NCBI GenBank assembly: GCA_947579665.1
Contig: OX388350.1
Coordinates: forward strand, 38,349,393 to 38,413,392
Source: Sympetrum striolatum
Taxonomy: Eukaryota > Arthropoda > Insecta > Odonata > Libellulidae
DNA: 64,000 nucleotides
Reading direction: 5' to 3'
Under the pieces are notes generated by a model. The model did not search any database, was not told where the DNA came from, and saw only the letters and a program-made list of their open reading frames with translations. Made by a program: the position numbers and the translations under genes. Below, piece after piece: positions 56,207 through 64,000 of the stretch (the stretch's first letter is position 1; the number at the start of each line of letters is the position of its first letter).

Positions 56207-59200
56207 CTGTTGAAATGCACATTAAAAGAATGGTATACAACCTGATGAGGCAAAATTTGGAATCACTTTCAACAAATACAGTCATAATCATCGAAACGTA
56301 GCTACGTAAAAGATAAAACTATGCTATCTAGTGGGTATTGTGATGCACAAGCGAACATGTCCAAGGGAGTGTGATTAGGAGAACACTAAGAATAGAATAA
56401 TGCGGTGTGAAAAACTTTCTAAAATACTTAAATTCCAGCTGCAAATACTAACGTGAGGCATATCACAACAAACACAAACCTAAACTTCTATAAATATATA
56501 CGGAAGGTTTGGAAAAAAATTCATAATGGCAGGCATCCAATTAGGTAGTTTAGAAGACTAATGGGATTTTATATGGAAATTAAAAGGAATTGAGTGTACA
56601 TTCATAGTTGTCTTACCATCAAATGTATGGAACCTGTTGCATTTTAGATTTTGTCCACTGTGTTGGAAGAGATGTGAGAAGAAAAGAAGAGATATAATTA
56701 AAAAGCAAAGATAGTTCTCTCTCCAGCAGAGGATTTGGTATTCAGGTAGTGATAAAGATTGGTGAGAGGGATGTGGAAGGCCAGTGAATGGTTGGTGTGG
56801 TATTTTGGAGAGTGTTCTTTGGTATGCAATGATGAAAGCGGCTGTTCCAGATAAACCCTGAAACAACCAACAACATGAAAAATGTATGGCAATGTTACAA
56901 GTTTATAATATGAATTTGTTTTCTAAAGATATCACTAATGCTATCCTTACCATGACTTTCCTAAGAACCTTTTTGATCCATTTCTTTAATATCTTAGTGA
57001 ATCACCGCAGAAAAATCATGCAAATCAAATTTTAAATTTCACCAAAAGTTTTGTTTCATCTCCAATATCTCTTCTATTTTTGCAGATCCCAGCTGAAATA
57101 AAACTGCCTCAAGTGATGTGAATTATGATAGATGAAATATGTTCCAAAATATATTTAAGATGACAACATTCAACTAGACATGGAGATGTTAGCAATTTTA
57201 CTCATTCATGAAGTATCTGACATAATTTTTCTGCAGTCTTTACTGCCTATGTAGTTATTTTAAATCTAAAAAAATAGGATTATGCAGAGAAATGTGAAAT
57301 GTCATATTTCACATTTCCTTGCTTAAATAAGTAACTGTTAAGCGTATAACTGCTAAATTTTAAAGATATGTATATCAAACGAAATTCTTCCAATTATAAA
57401 AGGTAAAATTAACATAAAGGAAGTTTAACTTTCATAAAATAGAACATAATAGAAATACCTAGCATAAAATATATAGTTTTGGTATGGATGAAATTAATTT
57501 TAAAAATCAAGTAAAAAAATCCCATCCATATTAACATTATTTTCAGGCAAATAATTATTATAGGGAACTAGAAGAAGAAATGAGTCAAGGCACTGAATGT
57601 AAAGAAACTTGCATAGAAGCAGCACTCCCATTTACTTGATTAAAAGTCATTATTCATTTCTTCATTATCAATATTTGCAAGTTTTCCAACAACAAATTAT
57701 TCTTTGCTCAGATAATATAAACGTCAAATAACAGGAGAGATTTGATTGCAATGGTCTAATACATTTCAATGAAAAGAGATGAAATAGAATCAAAATCAAG
57801 TCTAATTAAAGAGCAACTCTTCAAATGAAAAATGAAACTCTTACGCTTAATCCATATCTATAGCTAAATTTAGCTGATAATTTTATTTGCTTTATTCAAT
57901 GAATATAATTATAATTACATTTCTAAAGGATAATTGAATTCAATAAAGTAAGTCTTTTTTAATATAAGCTCCTACATAATTCCATATATTTCAATATGAA
58001 ATTTCTATGGTTCTAATGATCAATCAAATTTTAGATAAAACTTAAGAAATGGTCCAAAAGTAAATTATGAAGAGGTTTAAAAGCTAAGTAAATGCCTATA
58101 CTATATATATTTCATAAAAATTGAAAAAGGGTTCACCAGAAAATTTAATCAGAAGTTATATAGCTATATAAATACCGAAACTATATATTTGTTTGTAATA
58201 TCTGTCTGAATTGTTCATGAAATTAGTGAGCAAGCACTGTTTATGTCTACAATAATTCAGTATCTGCATTCATATTTAACTTCCATAAAGTCTTTGTTTG
58301 GGAAATGAAAATCCATGTGAAATTTATGATTTCTGATAGTGATAGTATAATGTGATAACATTTAAAGCAAGAGGGGAGGGTCAGAAAGAAGTTGAGAAGA
58401 TAATAGAGGTGTTATTAAGTAGAAAAGAGTTGGTATGATGGAAATTTTCATTTACAGTTTGTATTTTGTAATAGATGATGAACATTCGTAATTGATGCTT
58501 CTGAAAATAGACTTTTAATTTTGGTATGCAAAGGGTCCCTTAGAAATCTCTGACTTATTCCAATGATATCATAATTTTCTTGAACCACCCATTTCGGAAA
58601 GGAGGTGATCACAGTGCACTAAAGCATTTAATTCAGCTGGAAAATATGGCATTTCTGAAAAAAATACATACCAAGGTGGTATATTATGATACATAAGCTT
58701 GAAAAGCAAGAATACTTTTGCTGATAAAAGAGGTAAGAAACAGGGATGTAACTAGAAAGGTTACTCTCATTATTTTCATAGTGATATTCTAGGTTCAGTT
58801 ACTATTAAGTTGTTCGTAAATTATTTTTAAATTGATCATATTTCAATGAGAAATAGACTCAACTACTATCATTTTCCTTCTTTACCATTGAACATTGGTC
58901 TTTAACTTGACTCAAGTTAAGTAAAATGAAATTGAATGCAAAAAGAGCATTTAAAAGAAGCAAGAAACTATTTTTGAAGATAATTAATTCAAATTTTTAT
59001 TCCCAAAAATAATGTTTTGACTTTTATATTTATTGCTAAACCATTCCCTAAATATTTACTTAATATATATTTAACCATCATAATCAAGTACCTAGTTACT
59101 TCCCTGAATTGCAATTATTAGTGGTATAAAGGTGCAGTTTAATTATTTCAATGGAAATTTACATACAGAAAGCAACTATATCTTTTAAGTGAGGTAATTT

Positions 59201-60892
59201 TAGGCAAATTTGCTTAAAGTTTTAAAACTGTTAGCTACTTTTAGTGCATATAAAATATAGTTGAATTACACCAGTGATTGAGATGTTGAATTATTAATTA
59301 CCTTTGTGAATTAAACATCTTGTGCAATTTGGTGAAATATTCTATCATAGCTGGAGGTTACCCTCTAGTATATTGCCATTAATACATGAAACAATTCATG
59401 CAGACAGCTATAACAATTTCCACAACATTTCATAGCATTATACAAAACATTGATACAATTTACTTTGCTTCTCCTGTGAAAATAAGTAGATGGAAATTTT
59501 TACACTAGAGGTGTCACTAAGCTGTGCAAGGTAAATATTAATACTCCTTTGAATTGCATGCAGCGATAAGTGAAATTATGCAATTCCAGTATTTAAATTC
59601 ATTTAAATAAGTATTCCAGAGTGTAAATCATATAATTGAGCAATAGGTTCCTCTTTGAAAAAAATTAATACATAATGCACGAAAACTTTATCAATTCATA
59701 ATCCAATAAGTTTCCTATATTTGAACACATTTTATACTCCAAGAAAGCTGATACAGGAGATAATTAGCTATATATTGACAACTGCACATGACTACACACA
59801 CATTATACATATTTAGGTAACATTTTCAATATGACTAAGATCCAAGAGAAGCTTGTTTCCACTTGAGATCATTTCAGGAACAGGAAAGATGATACTAAGC
59901 TGATATAAGAGGAATAAGCATAATAAGAGCTTTCTATAGCACCTCAAATCTATTGGAAATTAATGGGAACAAACTTCTCTGATTGATTAATTCTCTGAAA
60001 AACAATATTTTAAATTATCATAATTATAATGAAATAGAGCAAATGGACATGGAGGTAAATTTATCACTTCTTAAGGAATAATCTTGAGGATTCTTGGATA
60101 GACAATTAATTAGAATTCAATTAGCAAGGAGCCAAATTTTACTAAATCTTTGACAGTAAAAAAAGAGCATTTAAAAGAGCAATGAATTCATATAGTTTAT
60201 AAATATCCTCCATTTCCTATTATTATTACTGAGAGTTATGCTGAAGTTAACAAGAAGAGAAAAGAATAATGACACTCCCATTTTTTCAAATAAAATAGCT
60301 GGATTCTAAAATTATCAAAAAACTTATTTGATAGAAAAATTACCTTTCAAGAAATCAGCATTAATATGTATTTCCAACATGCTTCATAGATATGGTTAAT
60401 ATCATATTTATCATATAAAAGTAGCTGATGGCATTCAGTCATAAAAAAACATGATTATAACGATGAATGATGAAATAATAATAGCTTAAGACCAAAAATT
60501 GGCTGAATAAGAACAAAAATGCTTTAAAATCGATCTTGTGTGAGCATTTGAGGTTAATTAAATATAAGTTACATATGAGATTATTAATTGAAGATATATT
60601 ATATGCAGAATATTAAAAAGTTTCAGAATAGGTTTAGTGTTGAAATAAAATATCTTAACCATAATTCATGACATTAATGACTGGAATTAAGATTATTTAT
60701 TTATCATTTAGTTTGAAAACGTAAAAATCTCCAAGCTTTTTATCAATCAACATCAACCAAAATATCATTTGTCAAAGTAATTTGCTGTTAAGGGAATGTT
60801 AAGTTTGCTTTTACCACTGATTACTTGTCCTATATTTGTGATTCAGCAAGAAGTCATTAACTGTGCATCACATAAATGAAGACTGGACTTAC
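56207..60892 (-). other. RIM-family intron, no further features
   Basis: AT-rich intron of 4.7 kb. It contains a perfect 12-bp inverted repeat GAAATGTGAAAT/ATTTCACATTTC near 57,290-57,320. A frame at 56,558-56,866 follows a pyrimidine-rich CAG but shows no domain, and the neighbouring exons join in phase without it. Confidence 0.5.
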
Positions 60893-61021
60893 TGCGCCCA
60901 CTTTCTCTCCTTCCCAGAAACTGAATCGGCAGTTCTTCTGGAGGTGAAGATGGCTGCCCAATGGATGCACGTCTTCCACGGGCACTTGAGCTTCGTCTTC
61001 TCCCAAGAGGAATACTTTCTT
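60893..61021 (-). CDS. RIM-family protein, Ser/Arg-rich linker exon
   Basis: Acceptor GACATTTCAG and donor CGCA|GTAAGT bound 129 nt, phase 1 to 1. It encodes ESIPLGRRRSSSARGRRASI, then GQPSSPPEELPIQFLGRRES and GR. RRRSSS and RRAS are further basophilic kinase-type sites, and the tone matches the previous exon. It is a disordered linker with no folded domain. Confidence 0.75.
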
Positions 61022-61084
61022 CTGAAATGTCAGAGATAAGACTTATTAGTAACATCAATTATGTAATTTTTAGAATATATGTTG

Positions 61085-61207
61085 TAGATGTTTTATTCAA
61101 GATCGACGATGTTTCGTAGATAAGGAGAAGAGAGAAATAGCGACATGACTGGGACTCAAACCCAGGCCCTCACTGTCCGGGCAGTAATCACTAAACCACC
61201 ATTCTGC
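61085..61207 (-). mobile_element. tRNA-derived SINE in a RIM intron
   Basis: The minus strand reads AATGGTGGTTTAGTGATTAC, then TGCCCGGACAGTGAGGGCCT and GGGTTTGAGTCCCAGTCATG. A box TGGTTTAGTGATTA and B box GGTTTGAGTCC are at tRNA spacing. A body of about 60 bases follows. It inserted next to a piggyBac element. Confidence 0.65.
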
Positions 61208-61227
61208 ATCATTCTCTCATCTTTTAA

Positions 61228-61831
61228 CGCACTCAATGCTGATGAGTTGAATTCAGGGCGTGGTTCCCTAGTCATAGGCACTGATGCCTTGAATTCAAGG
61301 CACAAGTTCTGTTACGTTTGCTGGCCAATTACAGAGCCAAGCATTGCGGGATATATTCTCTCTTTTGCTCAGTGTTTTAGAACCCTTCTAAGCAGCAGTG
61401 AAAGTGATTTGTTTGAGGTTTGGCATTTTTGCTTTTATGGCATACATAAGCATTTCATTACTTATATGTGTAAGAATTGTAAGAATGGTCCTGGATTATG
61501 CATTGACTGTTTTTTGGAATAAAATCATGATCAATTTAATTTTTTTTAATTGATCCTCTTCTTATTTTTTCGTAGATAGTTAATATTTCTTTACTACTGT
61601 ATGGTACAAAAACAAATCCGTGCATTGTGGGGTTGCATAACCAAATTCCCTCCACACGCTGATGCCTTGAATTCAAGGCAAGACTAAAATTTGGTATAAA
61701 AACTTTATTTCTCCTTTAAATGAATCAAAAATATTTTCAAAATGTTAAAATAAATCAAAATTATAAATTGACATAAAAAAAGATTCCACGTCCTGCATCG
61801 ATTTGCTGAATATACAGTAGCTTTGAGTGGG
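61228..61831 (+). mobile_element. Non-autonomous piggyBac element retaining a transposase tail
   Basis: TTAA at 61,224-61,227 and 61,832-61,835 flank a 604-bp element. The termini CGCACTCAATGCT and, on the other strand, CCCACTCAAAGCT are imperfect inverted repeats. Near each end lies the perfect 18-bp palindrome TGCCTTGAATTCAAGGCA (61,285-61,302 and 61,663-61,680), plus a related GATGAGTTGAATTCAGGGC at 61,241. Between them a plus-strand frame ends in HFITYMCKNCKNGPGLCIDC then FLE and a stop, matching the C-terminal cysteine-rich domain of piggyBac transposases. The catalytic part is missing. Confidence 0.75.
61309..61522 (+). pseudogene. piggyBac transposase cysteine-rich tail (fragment)
   Basis: In the frame ending at 61,522, FCYVCW and, about 45 residues later, YMCKNCKNGPGLCIDCF supply the C-x2-C, C-x2-C and C-x2-C pairs of the cysteine-rich DNA-binding tail. 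The first pair is farther from the second than I would expect for the family, so extra sequence may lie between. The frame is open from 61,145, but the part before the element edge at 61,228 is SINE sequence and not coding. Confidence 0.55.
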
Positions 61832-62223
61832 TTAAAGAAATCTCTCTTCAGTTTCATTATGGAAAGGACTTCTCACGCAAATTCATTTCATTTCTTTTTC
61901 TCTATTGAGGATGTGACTTATAACACAATTCAATGTGTGTCAACCTTTTTTCATAAGGTCATGTAACAATTTTTAATAAAGGTGAATCTTTGCAGTCTTC
62001 TATCTTATATCCATGATAAGGCAAATTTTCAATGTTCATATCATGCTTAGATATCCACACAAACACTACATGGCATCTGTAGATAAAATATCTGGATGAT
62101 ACAGTATGGTATATTGAAAATAGTATAGTACATTGAAAATATAATGCAATATGATATTTATTAGAAACATTCTAGTTAGATTAAAATACCCAATAATATT
62201 AACTGTCCATCAAGTATCTAAAC

Positions 62224-62538
62224 CATAGGTTCCCAAACTTTTTTCTCACTGACCCCTTATGGTTATTATATTCTATGGATCCACTGACCCTCCTTATATG
62301 TGTTGAATTTTTCTAAATATATTAACTTCTAATGTGAACACAATGCAGCTAACTATGATAGGTTAGGAACAAAACAGAGATAAACTAGTAAAATTCCTTC
62401 ATGAAATTATTACACAAGTAAATTCTGTTAATGAGAAGGATGAACCTGATGCTCCGATAACAATTGGTCTTTATTCGTCTTCAAATGAAATCAATATAGA
62501 TTCCTTGGGAACTGTATGTACCACTTTGGGAACCTATG
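62224..62538. mobile_element. hAT-like MITE in a RIM intron
   Basis: A 315-bp element with terminal inverted repeats CATAGGTTCCCAAA on the left and the same 14 bases on the opposite strand at the right. The left continues as CTTTTTTCTCACTGACCCCT, typical of hAT ends. No 8-bp target duplication is visible, so it is old. No transposase. Confidence 0.65.
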
Positions 62539-62811
62539 CAATAATTAAACACCTAATTTAGCAGATTCTCTGCCTATATGTGATTCATTTTAGTGAAATA
62601 TAAGAGTTGTAATTTAGCAGCATTGCACCATTGGCTTGAAAGCTACAGGTTCTACATGCAAATAATGGTACATTCAGTGCCGTAGTCAGGGTGAAGTTGT
62701 AGGTTAATCTAGCTGTTAAAAATGTCACAAAGCTAGCTAGCTATGTAGCACCGTTTTTAATTTAGCCTTATTTTTATCATATTTTATAGTTTTTAACAAG
62801 CATCTATAGTA

Positions 62812-63180
62812 ACAATAATAATAATGCTTTATTTGCCCAAGAATTATTACAATGAATATAAGGGAAATCAAAACACAAGTTCAAAACAAACACATATGTT
62901 CCTTTCAAACACATAAGTAAATGGAATACATGTATTACATTAAAATTCATTTATAGAGCAAAGAAATTTATCTACTAAAAATTATGTAGTTTATTCTTAA
63001 AGCTATTCAAATTACAAATGTTTCTGATATTATCAGGTAACTTGTTGTAAAATTTAATGCCTATTACATCAGGACTATTCTGCACAGTCTTAAAATTTGT
63101 TCTAAACCTATGGAGATCCAGAGATCTATGGGTATAGTGATCATGAACCATAGAGTTATTTGTGAAGCTAGATCAATCGT
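62812..63180 (-). pseudogene. Non-LTR retrotransposon ORF2 C-terminal end
   Basis: The minus-strand frame reads NSMVHDHYTHRSLDLHRFRT, then NFKTVQNSPDVIGIKFYNKL and PDNIRNICNLNSFKNKLHNF before two stops. The GIKFYNKLP..I.....FK..L pattern is the usual end of LINE reverse-transcriptase ORFs. Then follow about 100 bases of 3' UTR, AATAAAGC and a short (ATT)n tail. It is a 5'-truncated dead copy, antisense to nothing since the host gene is also on the minus strand. Confidence 0.75.
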
Positions 63181-63302
63181 AATAATATAGTGCAAAATAT
63201 AGTGCAGCGATCTTGATAGAAAAATCTTTTTTAATTAGTTTCAATTAAAATACACCCTCCCAGACTTGGCTATGTCAGTAATATATTCACAGGGATACAA
63301 AC

Positions 63303-63548
63303 CTTTGTCCTGACCAGCTGCCTGGAATGAACTTCTTCTGGAACCTGGAAGAGATCTTGATAAATCTGGTGGGGCGACTGCTCCTTCTACTGACACATCT
63401 AGCTGTTCTGACTGACTGGAGCCACGCCTTCGACCTGTTCCTATAGTAAGTGCAGCCCAGGCTGCGTCTGGATGAAGTAATGAAGTAGGTGGGGAATCCA
63501 AATTGGGTGCTGTACCTGTTGGAGGCGATGCATCCCCACCTGCCTCGT
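63303..63548 (-). CDS. RIM-family protein, linker exon (first in window)
   Basis: Acceptor TTTGCAG and donor AAAG|GTTTGT bound 246 nt, phase 1 to 1. It encodes EAGGDASPPTGTAPNLDSPP, then HPDAAWAALTIG, GRRRGSSQSEQLD and SRSLPGSRRSSFQAAGQDK. The composition is low-complexity Ser/Pro/Arg, with RRGSS and RRSS sites that basophilic kinases could phosphorylate, as in linkers between RIM domains. No folded domain. The preceding exon is outside the window. Confidence 0.75.
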
Positions 63549-64000
63549 CTGCAAATTTGACCAATTAAACAATAAATTAGCAATTTATAAAAAAACGGAG
63601 CTAGTTTGTATCATGGAATGAATTTCACATTATTCTGTAATCATTTTCTTTCAGTAAGCAATAATGAAATATTTCTACAGTGAAGTACTAGTCACAGTAT
63701 ATTATTATATTATAATATATTATACACAGCAAAATATTTTTGCTAATTTTTCTTTGATTTAAACCATTTCAGGTAAAAGTGATAACATATATACTTGGAC
63801 CTGCACTTACTTGAAATAAAACACTCAAGTATGGGATATTAATATTGCAGTCATAAGAGTAAATAAAATCAATCAAAACTGGAAATTAATAAGCAGAGAA
63901 TGGGTAGAAAACTTTTAGTAAATATATTTCATATGCAGAAACAGAATATGCCAGAAAATAATATGGTATATCACCAACAGAATCAAAAAGGCAGCATCTG
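63549..64000 (-). other. RIM-family intron upstream of the first visible exon
   Basis: AT-rich sequence up to the window edge; no further exon recognised. The gene must continue beyond, because the exon at 63,548 enters in phase 1. Confidence 0.5.

Larger units (their letters stand above)
42210..63548 (-). other. RIM-family (Rim/Fife-like) active-zone gene, 3' part, seven exons
   Basis: Seven minus-strand exons, 63,548-63,303, 61,021-60,893, 56,206-56,116, 50,541-50,444, 49,892-49,794, 45,190-44,997 and 42,419-42,210, have GT/AG borders and join in compatible phase to 354 residues plus a partial first codon and a stop. The order is Ser/Arg/Pro-rich linker, acidic segment, then one C2 domain. 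The domain reads KGQLEVEVFCARNI, DTYVKTYLRDGPRWLQKRKT, RVVRRSLDPQYRQTLRYSA, LIMLWERTQ, LGGGEIALDRL and AWYPLFPLRS. A C2 domain ending WYxLFP is the hallmark of the C-terminal C2B of RIM proteins, which tether vesicles and calcium channels at presynaptic active zones. The zinc-finger, PDZ and C2A parts would lie beyond the window. Drosophila Rim and Fife are both candidates, so no symbol is given. Confidence 0.85.

Noticed and set aside
56558..56892. Possible extra RIM exon with Pro/His-rich frames
   Set aside because: The neighbouring exons already join in phase, no convincing donor is seen, and the peptide has no similarity to RIM linkers.
61145..61230. Start of the 125-codon frame as a real protein N terminus
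   Set aside because: This part is SINE sequence outside the piggyBac TTAA boundary; only the region after 61,228 belongs to the transposase remnant.

Overview
This AT-rich eukaryotic window looks like an insect nuclear scaffold. It has intron-split genes with GT-AG boundaries, tRNA-derived SINEs, several DNA transposon families, non-LTR retrotransposon 3' ends and a large satellite block. An insect-type secreted C-type lectin (hemolymph lipopolysaccharide-binding-protein-like) and an arthropod-style RIM/Fife synaptic gene support an insect. The lectin type is common in hemimetabolous and polyneopteran insects, but the order is an inference.

Layout. Bases 64-13,893 are a tandem satellite with a monomer of about 163-166 bp. 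It is broken once, at 4361-4949, by an element resembling the 3' end of a non-LTR retrotransposon. Blocks of several monomers recur in the same order with the same diagnostic variants, so the array has higher-order structure. Its right edge abuts a decayed minus-strand module in which a LINE ORF1-like start runs into the C-terminal end of a piggyBac transposase (14,156-14,872). From 15 to 30 kb I see no confident host gene. This stretch holds a Helitron 3' terminus (17,321), foldbacks and hairpins (18.5 and 20.1 kb), tandem and segmental duplications (20.9-21.4 kb; 26.9 against 28.9 kb) and a tRNA-like fragment (23.9 kb).

Genes. (1) A complete three-exon plus-strand C-type lectin, 226 aa with a signal peptide, lies at 30,124-31,532. 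A nested Tc1/mariner-type foldback sits just downstream of it. (2) The 3' part of a RIM-family presynaptic active-zone gene lies on the minus strand. Seven exons between 63,548 and 42,210 join in compatible phase: Ser/Arg/Pro-rich linker exons, then a complete C-terminal C2 domain and an acidic tail. The 5' part of this gene lies beyond base 64,000.

Between the genes (33.2-36.5 kb) there is a cluster of tRNA-derived SINEs, one with clear 12-bp target-site duplications. The RIM introns carry several elements: a TIR element with a possible second element inside it (42.5-43.3 kb), a dispersed repeat also found inverted at 37.8 kb, a piggyBac element with TTAA duplications that still encodes the transposase cysteine-rich tail (61.2-61.8 kb), a hAT-like MITE and a LINE 3' end.

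The two genes have unrelated jobs, innate immune recognition and neurotransmitter release, and nothing suggests they act together. I found no operon-like, CRISPR-like or other clearly new system. The most unusual items are the satellite's higher-order structure, the LINE/piggyBac chimera at the array edge, and the piggyBac element that keeps the cysteine-rich coding tail between palindromic subterminal repeats.
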